A stretch of 64,000 nucleotides of DNA. It comes from an uncultured Oscillospiraceae bacterium (GTDB lineage: Bacteria > Bacillota > Clostridia > Oscillospirales > Oscillospiraceae). Positions 8,890-17,509 of the stretch are shown piece by piece. The stretch spans positions 1 through 64,000 of the forward strand of contig CAKTKC010000013.1 in NCBI GenBank assembly GCA_934569225.1. The letters run 5' to 3'. The notes beneath the pieces were generated by a model. That model ran no database searches. It was not told where the DNA came from and saw only the letters and a program-made list of their open reading frames with translations. How positions within the stretch are numbered: the stretch's first letter is position 1; every line of letters starts with the position of its first letter. The position numbers were made by a program, and so were the translations under genes.

Positions 8890-9637
8890 TTTCTTCCTCC
8901 GTTCTTTCACAAATTACTAAGAACCGCTGTCTGCCGCCGCTGGCGTAGGGGTGACAGGTCAGCAGGGTAATCAAATCCCGCCCAGGCTGAATTTTGATAG
9001 CCTCAATATCATTGGGCTGGATGATTTTGGTTTCTACCACGCTGTAGTGGAGGGTTCCCCAAAGATTGGTGATGTCCACCGAATCCCCAACCTGCAATTC
9101 CGGCACATAGCGGAAGTAGGGCGCGCCATTGTACCCCCGGTGTCCGGCAATGACGGCGTTGGTATTCTCGCCGCCAATGGGGATACTGGTCTGTCCCAGC
9201 TGGGCGGCACCATCTGCCATGTGCTTGTCAGTGGCACCCAGATACAGGGGCATTTCCATTTCCAGCTTTGGGATGGACAGCACCCCAAACACATCCCCGG
9301 CTTGGCCACTGACGCTGAACAGCACTCCGGGCTGTTCGGTGGCTGCCAGACTGCTGAGCTTCGACTGGTCATCTTCATACAGTTCTCGGTTGTAGGCTTC
9401 CAGCATGTCCAGCAGCTCCGGGTAGGGCGTGAGCGGCTCTGTTTCCGCAATCGGTTCTGTGGTAAGCGGATTATCCAATGTGCTTTCCGTGGGGCTGGTG
9501 CCATAGAAAGATTCCACAGAGCCTTCCATCCGCTTGCTGGTGTAGTAGTTGTTGATCGCCGGATACAGAAGGATCCCCATGCCCACCAGGTAAATCCACA
9601 AGAACAGCAGAGTAATGAGAACGCCTTTACGCCGCAT
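8879..9637 (-). CDS. Sortase (second sortase of the pilus operon)
   Basis: This 252-residue membrane-anchored transpeptidase starts at the ATG at 9637, which has AAAGGAG upstream; the longer frame upstream lacks a site. One N-terminal transmembrane segment (residues 6-28) is followed by a linker and a sortase barrel. The catalytic triad is visible as His166 (AGHRGYNG), Cys228 (LLTCHPY) and Arg236 or Arg238. It has no C-terminal transmembrane anchor, unlike its neighbour. In an operon with an adhesin and an LPKTG pilin, it may attach the finished pilus to the wall or join the tip protein. The class assignment is uncertain. Confidence 0.88.
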   Translation of the reverse strand: MRRKGVLITLLFLWIYLVGMGILLYPAINNYYTSKRMEGSVESFYGTSPTESTLDNPLTTEPIAETEPLTPYPELLDMLEAYNRELYEDDQSKLSSLAATEQPGVLFSVSGQAGDVFGVLSIPKLEMEMPLYLGATDKHMADGAAQLGQTSIPIGGENTNAVIAGHRGYNGAPYFRYVPELQVGDSVDITNLWGTLHYSVVETKIIQPNDIEAIKIQPGRDLITLLTCHPYASGGRQRFLVICERTEEENGR

Positions 9638-10580
9638 TGTTTTCTCCTTTCTGCGTGAGCCAGACAATGAACAGAATCAGGCAAATCAGAGCCACAATTC
9701 CAATGGCAAGATACACGCCCTTTTCGTACTCCTGTTCCCAGGTGGAATCTACGCTTTCCTCTGTTTCAGCCAGTTCTATGGTGGGATTTTCCGTGTTCGC
9801 TGGGGTGTAGGGAATCCGGTGGCCACGAACCAAAAGCCTATGGGTGTTGACCCCAAAGGGGGTGCAGGTCACAAGGGTACACAAGTCCTTGTTTTCCTCC
9901 AGCCCCAGATAGGTGGTGTCGTGAGGCAAAACGGTGTTGATCTGGTCAACCTCATAGGCGAGGAATTCATTCAGCACCTCCAGATAGAAGGTGTCCCCAA
10001 TTTCCAGCTTGTCCAGGTCGGAAAACATCTTCTGGCTTGCAAGACCGGAGTGACCGGTGAGGATGGCGTGGGTGCTGCTGCCGCCAATGGGTAATGAACT
10101 GCCAATGAGATGGCCCACGCCCCGGTCCAGGGTTTCCTCCTCCGTGCCATGGTAGATAGGCAGGGATACCCCCAGCCTGGGGATATGGACATAGCCCATG
10201 GTTCCAGTGCCGGTGAGGTCTAAGAGCTGGGCATATTCCTCCACAGCGGAAGTTACAGAATCTTTGGAATAACTGCCATACCGGACGATGCTGCTCCACA
10301 ATTCCTCATTGTACGCCTGGGCTTTCGCCCTGGCCTCCGGGACGGCGGTGTCTGGCAACGCCTGGACAGCATCCTGATACTCCGTATGGATCTGGGACTG
10401 GTGGACCTCATTGTAGCGGCTGCTGAAGATGGGATAGACGGTCAGCCCCAGTGCCAGCAGGAAAAACAGGACTGCCAGAGCGATGGTGATGATTTTTCTG
10501 CGCTTGTCTCGGATAGGATCTCCTCCTTTCGGACGGCACCCCGGAGTGTTTTTCCGGGGTGCCAGATACTTACCGGCCAT
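9627..10580 (-). CDS. srtC: Class C pilin-polymerising sortase (start uncertain)
   Basis: The protein has an N-terminal transmembrane helix (about residues 29-50), a sortase domain and a second C-terminal transmembrane helix, the layout of pilus-building class C sortases. The catalytic residues are His177 (TGHSGL), Cys239 (TLVTCTPFG) and Arg248 (NTHRLLVRG). The ATG at 10580 lies inside the end of the pilin gene, has no ribosome site and would make the N-terminus out of a terminator-like hairpin. A near-perfect AAAGGAGG site instead points to an in-frame ATC codon at 10514, 22 codons downstream. The true start is therefore unclear. It joins pilin subunits through isopeptide bonds at the cell surface. 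Confidence 0.88.
   Translation of the reverse strand: MAGKYLAPRKNTPGCRPKGGDPIRDKRRKIITIALAVLFFLLALGLTVYPIFSSRYNEVHQSQIHTEYQDAVQALPDTAVPEARAKAQAYNEELWSSIVRYGSYSKDSVTSAVEEYAQLLDLTGTGTMGYVHIPRLGVSLPIYHGTEEETLDRGVGHLIGSSLPIGGSSTHAILTGHSGLASQKMFSDLDKLEIGDTFYLEVLNEFLAYEVDQINTVLPHDTTYLGLEENKDLCTLVTCTPFGVNTHRLLVRGHRIPYTPANTENPTIELAETEESVDSTWEQEYEKGVYLAIGIVALICLILFIVWLTQKGENNAA
10535..10563 (-). terminator. Strong GC hairpin between pilin and sortase genes
   Basis: GGCACCCCGG and its perfect complement flank a nine-base loop, just after the pilin stop codon. No U-run follows on the minus strand, so it may act as an mRNA-stabilising or processing hairpin rather than a terminator. It would leave much pilin mRNA and less sortase mRNA. 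Confidence 0.55.
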
Positions 10581-12669
10581 TCTTCTTTTTGACAGTCAGA
10601 ACAATGACACCGGCTGCGGTGGACATCAGGAGAATGCCCACCAGGCTGTACATCCAGGTACCGTGATCGCCGGTCTTGGGCAGGTCAAAGCCCTTGGTGT
10701 TCTTCACGGTCAGGGGAACTTCGGCGTTGGCAGAGCCGTTGTCTTCCAGCATGGTGACGTCATTCTTGTCCACCGTTGCGGAAGCAGTGAGAACGTTGTG
10801 GGACAGTGCCCGCTGGGGGATATTGGCCAGCTTCAGATTCTCTCCGCCGTCAAAAGCATAGTGGGGGTCATTCTGGAGAACGCCCAGCACATTCTTGGCG
10901 TAGACATTGCAAGGCTTGGCGGGATTCTCTTTCAGAGAAATGGTGACAGTGATTGCGTTTTTCAGCAAGGTGTAGCCATTGGCGGTCTGGATTTCTGTGA
11001 CGGTGTAGGTGTCCTCCTCCAAGCCCTTGACCATGATGTGTCCGCAGGACTTGCCCATGGTGACGGGGGTAAAGACGGTGGCATCTGCTTCCTTGTCGGT
11101 ATGTCCGGTGACATAGTAGACTCCTTCCACGTCATTGCGTTTGGCAATGATCCAGGTGCCGTCGGTCTTGTTCTGAATCTTGAACTTCACGCTGTCATAG
11201 AGCTTGGTTTCGGCGGCGGTTTCCGCGTCCACATCCGAGAACAGCTTGGTCAGGTCCAGGCCAAAGGAAAACACATGGCAGTCGTCAATGAGGGTGTCGT
11301 AGTAGTCGCCGGAGGTGCGCTTCCAGGTCAGAATGACGGTGTTTTCATTGCCCTTTTCGCCGTAGGCAAAAGACTTGTCGGAGTTGATGACGGCGCTGTA
11401 GGTCACACGGACGGTGTAGTTGGAGTAGCCGGTGTAGAGCTTCCCGTTCTTGTTGGCGGTAGCTCCGTTGATTTCATCCAGACCGGCCTTGGCAATGTCC
11501 ACGGTCATATGGCGGCCATCCTCGCTGTAGGTGACAGTGAACTTCCCGGAATCCTGGTTCCAGGTGGCCACCTTGTCGGTGCAGGCGGCATCGGTGAAAA
11601 ACTCCACCGTCACACCGGCATCCTTGCTGTAAGTCAGGCCCTCGCAGAGGGTGTCATAGAAATTGTAAGTGGACAGGGCCGTTGCCAGAGAGGTGACAGT
11701 GGGCAGAGTGGAAATAATCTGGTATTCCATGGTGTCGCCGGCGGAACCGGTAGCGGTGTGGGCGTAGCCGTCGGTAATGGAAGCGGAGCCTTCGTTCTTA
11801 CCAGTGTCGGCCTTGGCCTCTCGAACCGTCTTTTCCAGAGTGGGAATGCCGGTTTCCTGCTTGGGATACACGACTACATCATAATTCCAGGCGGCACCGC
11901 CATCCTGGGAAGCGGAGTTGTCATTGCCGGTGACGGTGGTCATGGGCAGGGAGACGAAGAAGGGATTGGTAGTGGAAGTGACCATTTCGGGGACCTTGGT
12001 TTCCACCAGCAGATACAGACCTACGGGCAGATTCTTGGCAGAGGCCTTGCCGACCTCATTGGTGGGGTCCATGGCCGTGCCGCCGTTACGGATGAAGGTT
12101 TCCAAGGCGTTTTTCACAGTGGTGGAATTGGCTTCCAGACTCTGGGCCAGTGCCTTGTTCAGCGTGTCAGAGGTGTAGAAGTAGCGGTCAGCATCCAGGC
12201 TGTCCGCCTCGGCACACCGGTTCGCTCCGCTTTCCAGACCGATTGCTTTCAGCAGATCTGCAGCATCCGTCTTGTGGAAGCCGTAGAGGACCTGGGCCGT
12301 ACCCTGGTTCTCAAAGGTCACAATGTCCGCGGCTTTCAGATAGGTGAATTCCACACCGGCAATGGCATAGCCTTTGCTGGTCTGGCCGTTTCCCAGAGCG
12401 TTGCCGTTCTGACCGTCGGTGTCGCCCTTGCGATTGGTGTTTACCAGGGCGTTTTCCACATAGCTTTCCTGCCAGCCGGTGGAGGGAAAAGCATCTTCAT
12501 CCCACACGCCGTCCTTCTTGGCGTTGGTGTAGTCGAACTTCCAGACGGTCAGGCTGCAAGCGGCATCCTGGTCGATGGTTTTGGCTTCGTCCGCAAAGGC
12601 AGCGGGGACGCTGGACAGAAGCAGAACGAGGGTCATAAAGGCGCAAACAATTTTCTTCATGGTTTTCAT
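10570..12669 (-). CDS. LPKTG major pilin with isopeptide-forming SpaA-type domains
   Basis: This 699-residue secreted surface protein starts at the ATG at 12669, after AGAAAGGA. Features in order are a signal peptide (residues 1-27, ending AAFADE), a first domain, a pilin motif with Lys270 (DVVVYPK) that sortases use for polymerisation, two further Ig-like domains, an E-box-like segment (TVTEIQTANGY), and a C-terminal LPKTG at about 663-667 with a hydrophobic stretch and positive tail. A second E-box-like ETKVPE sits near residue 223. This is the standard backbone pilin of Gram-positive sortase-assembled pili. The neighbouring adhesin and two sortases complete the system. Confidence 0.9.
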   Translation of the reverse strand: MKTMKKIVCAFMTLVLLLSSVPAAFADEAKTIDQDAACSLTVWKFDYTNAKKDGVWDEDAFPSTGWQESYVENALVNTNRKGDTDGQNGNALGNGQTSKGYAIAGVEFTYLKAADIVTFENQGTAQVLYGFHKTDAADLLKAIGLESGANRCAEADSLDADRYFYTSDTLNKALAQSLEANSTTVKNALETFIRNGGTAMDPTNEVGKASAKNLPVGLYLLVETKVPEMVTSTTNPFFVSLPMTTVTGNDNSASQDGGAAWNYDVVVYPKQETGIPTLEKTVREAKADTGKNEGSASITDGYAHTATGSAGDTMEYQIISTLPTVTSLATALSTYNFYDTLCEGLTYSKDAGVTVEFFTDAACTDKVATWNQDSGKFTVTYSEDGRHMTVDIAKAGLDEINGATANKNGKLYTGYSNYTVRVTYSAVINSDKSFAYGEKGNENTVILTWKRTSGDYYDTLIDDCHVFSFGLDLTKLFSDVDAETAAETKLYDSVKFKIQNKTDGTWIIAKRNDVEGVYYVTGHTDKEADATVFTPVTMGKSCGHIMVKGLEEDTYTVTEIQTANGYTLLKNAITVTISLKENPAKPCNVYAKNVLGVLQNDPHYAFDGGENLKLANIPQRALSHNVLTASATVDKNDVTMLEDNGSANAEVPLTVKNTKGFDLPKTGDHGTWMYSLVGILLMSTAAGVIVLTVKKKNGR

Positions 12670-12711
12670 AGTAAAGTCCTTTCTGAATATAAGATTTTTA
12701 GATTTGAGGGT

Positions 12712-12736
12712 GAAAAAATCCGGGGCATTTCCCCGG
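12712..12736 (-). terminator. Rho-independent terminator after the adhesin gene
   Basis: On the minus strand CCGGGG-aaatg-CCCCGG is followed by ATTTTTTC, a compact intrinsic terminator. It lies between the adhesin stop and the pilin start, so it should reduce read-through into the pilin gene unless another promoter exists there. Confidence 0.7.
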
Positions 12737-12746
12737 TTGATTGAGC

Positions 12747-15584
12747 TTAGATTTCCCGCTTGCGCAGATACAGGATTGCTCCTGCGCAAATCGAAAAGCA
12801 GGGTATGATTGCGAGCGGCAGCACCGCTAGACCGGTAGAGCCGGTCTTGGGCAAAGTAAAGGCTTCTCCGTTGACCACCCGCAGTTCCAGTATATCCGCA
12901 GGCAGAGTACCCTCGAAAGCGGCTTCTTTCAGCAGCGTATAGCCCTCCGGGGCTTTTGTCTCCGTGATCCTGTATTGTAGCGTAATGGGCAGGGCCTCCC
13001 ATGTCAGCAGACCGTCCTCACCGGAAGTTTTACTGGCGGCTGCAAGGTTTTCTTCCGAAGGCTCACCCAGAGTACAAACACCGTTAGGGCCTGGAATAAC
13101 CGGATACCAAAGATTGCCGTCCTCGCTGCCTTCCAGCAGGAAGGTGGCTCCCGCCAAAGGTTCGTCCTTGGTGTCCACCTTTCGGATGGTGATTTTCCCG
13201 GTGCGCAGTTTGTTGAGGAAAGATACCTCTGCCGTTTTGCCTGCGGTGACAGTAACGGTTTTCGGGGCTTCTCCGGAATAGAGGCTGTCAGCGGGCAGCA
13301 CTTCCTCCACGGTGTAGTCTCCGGGGGTGAGATTGCCGGTGAGAATTTTTCCGTCCTTGTCCGTGGTAAAGGGAGAGCCGGAAACTTCTTTCCCGTCCGC
13401 ATCCGAGATTTTGAACTTCCAGCCCTCCAACGTACCTTCCGGCTTTGTGGTTTTCTGGATGGAAATTCTGCCGCTGTAGTTGTTGATAAACTCCAGGGTG
13501 GTTTTCTCATGGGCGCGGATCACCAGCTTCTTCACGGAATCATCCATCTTCCAGTAATCGTCCCGGACCTCCTCGCTTCCGGTTTCCTTGACCCAGTAGG
13601 TGCCGGGTTCCAGATAGATACCTACGGTGCCGTCCTGGCCGGTAATGAGAGTACGGAGCTCCTGGGTGCAGGCTTCATCCGCATAGACGGTAATATGCCA
13701 GCCAGAGATTTCATCTCCCGTGTTGGTAGATTTCGTGAAGTAGCCCAGGCCTTGCTCTTTGTTCAGCCACTGGTCAACGGCGGTTTTTCCGTACTCCACG
13801 GTAACAGTGTGGAAGCCCAGCTCCACAGACCAATAGGGGTCCTCGGTGGGGGATTCCAGGACAAGGTATTTTCCGGGGGCCAGATTGGAAATGTGGATAA
13901 TGCCGGTTTCGTCCGTGGTAAAGGGAGAGCCGGGAATTTCTGTGCCGTCCTTCTTAACGATGAACTTCCAACCGTCCAGGTGATTGCCGGTGTTGGTGGA
14001 TTTTCGGATTTCCAAGGCACCGACGGTCAGCTTGTTATAGAAGCTGACGCTGGTGGTAGTGCCGTTGGAGATGCTGACCATCTTTGGATTCTCTCCGGAA
14101 CAGGTGTAGCGAGAGGAAATGGCACTGTTGGTATGCCCCAACTCCTTGACGTAATAGGTTCCGGCATTCAGCCCGGGAATGCTGATTCTGCCGCTTGTGT
14201 CCGTGGTGTGCGGGCCAGATACCAGGGTGGTGCAGGCGGCGTTGGAATACACGCCGAAACGCCAACCAGATAAATTCTGACCGTCTTCTGTGGTTTTTAC
14301 CAGGGCAATGGCACCGGGGTCCGGGGCGTTAATCTTAAAATAGGCCCGCAGTGTATCCACCTGGGGAGAATACAGCTTGACACAGGTCTGGTAAGTGCTG
14401 CTGGCACTGTAGTAAATGGATACGGTGGAGTTTTCCGCAGAGGGCAGACTCCGGGTAGCACTGAATAGAGCTGTGGGAGAAATAGAGCCTGTTTTGGTGA
14501 TGGTCAAGGTATTCCCGGACTTGGAAAAGGATGCACCGTTCCCATTGGTGAAGGAGAAGTTCCCCAGTACACCGTTGGAATCCGTAATGCTTAGCTGGCT
14601 CCCGCTCATGGTGATGGTGGGTGCGGAGCCGGAGGAGCGGCTGGTGAAGCTGGGGATTTTCATGGCGTTCTGGACACTGGAAACAATGCTGTTGTACTTC
14701 TCCGCAAAGCCGGAAACGCTGGCGACACCCGCATTGTAGAATACATCCCCGCTGGTATAACCGTTGGAGCCACGGCGGTTGAAGGTATCGGCATCCCGCA
14801 ATCCTGTTACGATCTCGTAGATCAGGAACTGGGTAGCGATCCGGGTGGACACATTGGGGTTGTTGGCCATGGCCGTTGTTTTGACGCTGTAATTGCTGTC
14901 CCACAGCTGCCGGGAGTACAGCAGCGTCAGTGCGATGGCCTGGCGGTAGGAATAGGGCATGGCATACCAGACATTGCTGCCACGGGTGCTGCCGCTGCCG
15001 GATACCCCCAGATCCTCGTCCATGTAGTTGCCGGAGGTGCTGGCTGCGTAATTTTTGCAGGGTTCGATGCAGTACAGCGGATCGTCCTCATAGGGAACAT
15101 TGTTGTACCGTGCAAAGTGCCAGCCCAGATTTTTGATATAGGCTGTTTTTGCGGCATCGCTTCCGTTGGGGTTGTAGGTCACAGACACCTGGCTTCTCAG
15201 GACTGTGGTGTAATTGGGGCTTGCCTTGTCAAACAGAAGCACGTTGGTGACTGTGGAGGCGTAGGCAGCAAGCCGGTCATCCTCAACGGCATCTTCCGGG
15301 GCATCTTCTACCGGGTCAGCTTCCGGTTCCGTGACTTCCGTTTCCGATCCCGTGGTTTCTGTTGCCTCTGGCGGTTCAGTAGTTTCTGACGGCGGTTCGG
15401 TGGATTCTGAGGGAACTTCCGTTTCCGGTGGAGCCGTCGTTTCTTCCGCTGCCTCCGTTGCGGCCTCGGATGCTTCCACTTCCCCGGTGGGCATTGCTTC
15501 ATCCGCAAAGGCACAGGGCACCAGCCCTGCCAGCAGCACGGCCACCAGAAACAGGCAGAACCCTCGTTTCATGATTTTTCGCAT
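12747..15584 (-). CDS. Thioester-domain LPKTG pilus adhesin with five Cna-B-type repeats
   Basis: This 945-residue surface protein has a signal peptide (1-27), a Thr/Glu/Pro-rich stalk (30-105) and then a thioester domain with Cys172 (LYCIEP) and Gln252 (TQFLIYE), the pair that forms an internal Cys-Gln thioester able to bond host targets covalently. After an Ig-like region come about five SpaA/Cna-B repeats of the pattern GxxxIxK...GWxF...GxYxVxE, then LPKTG near residue 911, a membrane helix and RKREI. The ATG at 15584 is preceded by AAAGGA. The 128 bases upstream contain two short hairpins but no convincing promoter, so transcription may come from parA-parB. This is the likely pilus tip adhesin. 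Confidence 0.9.
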   Translation of the reverse strand: MRKIMKRGFCLFLVAVLLAGLVPCAFADEAMPTGEVEASEAATEAAEETTAPPETEVPSESTEPPSETTEPPEATETTGSETEVTEPEADPVEDAPEDAVEDDRLAAYASTVTNVLLFDKASPNYTTVLRSQVSVTYNPNGSDAAKTAYIKNLGWHFARYNNVPYEDDPLYCIEPCKNYAASTSGNYMDEDLGVSGSGSTRGSNVWYAMPYSYRQAIALTLLYSRQLWDSNYSVKTTAMANNPNVSTRIATQFLIYEIVTGLRDADTFNRRGSNGYTSGDVFYNAGVASVSGFAEKYNSIVSSVQNAMKIPSFTSRSSGSAPTITMSGSQLSITDSNGVLGNFSFTNGNGASFSKSGNTLTITKTGSISPTALFSATRSLPSAENSTVSIYYSASSTYQTCVKLYSPQVDTLRAYFKINAPDPGAIALVKTTEDGQNLSGWRFGVYSNAACTTLVSGPHTTDTSGRISIPGLNAGTYYVKELGHTNSAISSRYTCSGENPKMVSISNGTTTSVSFYNKLTVGALEIRKSTNTGNHLDGWKFIVKKDGTEIPGSPFTTDETGIIHISNLAPGKYLVLESPTEDPYWSVELGFHTVTVEYGKTAVDQWLNKEQGLGYFTKSTNTGDEISGWHITVYADEACTQELRTLITGQDGTVGIYLEPGTYWVKETGSEEVRDDYWKMDDSVKKLVIRAHEKTTLEFINNYSGRISIQKTTKPEGTLEGWKFKISDADGKEVSGSPFTTDKDGKILTGNLTPGDYTVEEVLPADSLYSGEAPKTVTVTAGKTAEVSFLNKLRTGKITIRKVDTKDEPLAGATFLLEGSEDGNLWYPVIPGPNGVCTLGEPSEENLAAASKTSGEDGLLTWEALPITLQYRITETKAPEGYTLLKEAAFEGTLPADILELRVVNGEAFTLPKTGSTGLAVLPLAIIPCFSICAGAILYLRKREI

Positions 15585-15712
15585 GGCATTTTCCTTTCAC
15601 AAAAGAATCACCCGCCGATTTTGGCAGGTGTCTACGTTTCTTTCAGCTGGTACAGCTGGTTATACAGTATAAGGGGGAGTGTGAGGGGGAGGAGAACGGC
15701 AAACTGGGCGCA

Positions 15713-16654
15713 TTATCTGTCACGCTCCTTTTGTCGGAGCTGATACCGGTGGTAATACTCCAGGGCTTTGATGACGTAGTCCTCCGTCTGCTTGGCGGTG
15801 AAATTTTTGGGGATGAAAGGTTTCAGCCGTTCCGACTGGAAGCTGATTTTCTCTTTCTGGTTGGGCTTCTGCTCGCACATGATGGAGAGGATCACGTCGG
15901 CATTGAGCCTGCCGTTCTGGGAAAATTCTTTCATCTTCAGGGCTTGGGCCAGGGACGGCGTAGACTGCTCGGAACTGATGGAATCCAGCAGACTGTTTTG
16001 CTCCTCCTCGGTCAGGTAGGAAAGCTCCACGGCGGGCCGGAAAGCGATTTTCCCAGCGTCCACCAAATCCAGCAGAGGCGGAATAAGGTGGGTGAGGCGA
16101 ATGTAGCGTTTGATTTGTGTTGAACTGTCACTTGTCTGTCCGGCAAGTTCCTCGTTGGAGCGACTACCCTGTAACTTCGGTCCCACTGGGTCCGAAGTTA
16201 AATCCGTCCGCTGTCCCTGCCTGTTCATGGCTTCCAGCCGCATTTTGTAGGAAAACGCCTTTTCGCTGGGCAGGATGGTGGTGCGCTGTAAATTGCTTTC
16301 CACCATAAGGATAATGGCCTCGTCTCTGGAAAGCTCCTTGATTTCCGCTTTCACAGTGGTCAAGCCCGCAAGCTCGCAGGCTCTTGTCCTGCGGTGGCCG
16401 GAGACGATTTCGTACCGTCCGTCCGGCTTCTGCCGCAGCGTGACCGGGGTGATGATGCCCCGCTCCTTGATGCTCTCCACCAGCTGATCCATGTCCTCGT
16501 CCAGTCGGACATGAAAAGGATGATTCGGAAATTCGTCAATTTCCGAAAGGGGAATTTCATGGATTTTGGGGAGCTTGGATTCTGCCCGCTCCTTATCATC
16601 CATGAACAGCTCATCTAGCCCCGTCAGACCGAGATCGATTTGTTTCTTTGCCAA
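15713..16654 (-). CDS. parB: ParB-type partition protein
   Basis: This 313-residue protein has the ParB/Spo0J core: the nuclease-like N-domain with the CTPase-type motif GHRRTRA near residue 106, the VESNLQR motif, a central helix-turn-helix around STQIKRYIRL, and a C-terminal helical dimerisation region ending in a charged tail. It overlaps parA by 44 bases, as usual for par operons. In an ICE it likely helps maintain the circular excised form or controls transfer genes. No canonical chromosomal parS site was seen in the window. Confidence 0.9.
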   Translation of the reverse strand: MAKKQIDLGLTGLDELFMDDKERAESKLPKIHEIPLSEIDEFPNHPFHVRLDEDMDQLVESIKERGIITPVTLRQKPDGRYEIVSGHRRTRACELAGLTTVKAEIKELSRDEAIILMVESNLQRTTILPSEKAFSYKMRLEAMNRQGQRTDLTSDPVGPKLQGSRSNEELAGQTSDSSTQIKRYIRLTHLIPPLLDLVDAGKIAFRPAVELSYLTEEEQNSLLDSISSEQSTPSLAQALKMKEFSQNGRLNADVILSIMCEQKPNQKEKISFQSERLKPFIPKNFTAKQTEDYVIKALEYYHRYQLRQKERDR

Positions 16655-17438
16655 GTTCGACTACCTCCTTTGTCAAGTTTGCGTAAGCCTGGGCTACCCG
16701 ACCTTTGGGGTCAAAGGCAAAAATGCTTTTGCTCTCGCCGGATGCCTCGGCGGCTCGGACAGAACGGGGAATTTCCGTGTCAAATACCCGGACACTGCCG
16801 CCCAATGTGGAGCGCAGGGCGGCGATAATGCTCTTGGCATTGTTGGTTCGCCCGTCCACCATGGTCATAAGGATTCCGTCGATTTTCAGTTTCGGATTGA
16901 TCTGCCGCCGCACTCTGCTGATGGTGCGGATGAGCAGATTCAGACCCTTTGTGGAAAGAAAGTCCGGTGCAGACGGGATGATCACGCTGTCGGCGGCAGC
17001 CAGAGCATTGATGGACATCAGCCCCAAGGACGGCATACAGTCAATGAGAATGTAGTCGTAGTTCTCTTTCACCCGGCTGAGAACGGATTTCAGCACCTGC
17101 TCCCGGGACATGGCATTGAACAGGCTCATTTCCACGCCGGACAGTTCAATGTTCGCAGGAAGCAAATCGACCCCCTCGCCGCTGTGGATGATGCCTTCTT
17201 CCCAGGGAACGGATTCATCCCGGATTTCGGCCTGCATGGCAGTAGCCAGTGTGGTATCCAGATCATCGTCAGCGTTCCGTATGCCTAAGCTGATGGTCAA
17301 ACTGTGCTGGGGGTCATCGTCTACCAGCAGCACCCGGTTTCCGGCTTGAGCAAGGCCGACACCGAGATTGACGGTGGAAGTGGTTTTTCCAACACCTCCT
17401 TTCTGATTGACAATGGCAATGGTTTTGCAGTGATTCAT
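16611..17438 (-). CDS. parA: ParA/Soj-type partition ATPase
   Basis: This 275-residue deviant Walker ATPase has the P-loop KGGVGKTT at residues 13-20, the switch region LLVDDDPQHS and the later motif ILIDCMPSLG. It starts at the ATG at 17438 behind AGGAGG. It is the first gene of the ICE operon at this end and overlaps parB. An inverted repeat 35-65 bases upstream could be its operator. Together with ParB it would segregate the excised element. Confidence 0.92.
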   Translation of the reverse strand: MNHCKTIAIVNQKGGVGKTTSTVNLGVGLAQAGNRVLLVDDDPQHSLTISLGIRNADDDLDTTLATAMQAEIRDESVPWEEGIIHSGEGVDLLPANIELSGVEMSLFNAMSREQVLKSVLSRVKENYDYILIDCMPSLGLMSINALAAADSVIIPSAPDFLSTKGLNLLIRTISRVRRQINPKLKIDGILMTMVDGRTNNAKSIIAALRSTLGGSVRVFDTEIPRSVRAAEASGESKSIFAFDPKGRVAQAYANLTKEVVELGKETNRSRSDGAR

Positions 17439-17472
17439 TTGTATACCTCCTAAGATTTTTATTTTTGCTCCA

Positions 17473-17503
17473 CCAAAACACAGAATTATTTTCTGTGCTT
17501 TGG
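17473..17503. promoter_or_regulatory. Inverted repeat upstream of parA
   Basis: A 13-bp stem with one mismatch (CCAAAACACAGAA and its complement around a five-base loop) lies just upstream of the parA ribosome site. Neither side has a U-run, so it is more likely a ParA/ParB or regulator binding site, or a leader hairpin, than a terminator. Confidence 0.45.
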
Positions 17504-17509
17504 TCGGCG

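Noticed and set aside
10483..12744. Long plus-strand ORF (753 codons) opposite the pilin gene
   Set aside because: Antisense of a repetitive surface protein; it has no start signal and reads as Gly/Val repeats.
12669..13002. N-terminal extension of the pilin frame by 111 codons
   Set aside because: It overlaps the adhesin gene end and the terminator; the signal peptide and ribosome site fix the start at 12669.
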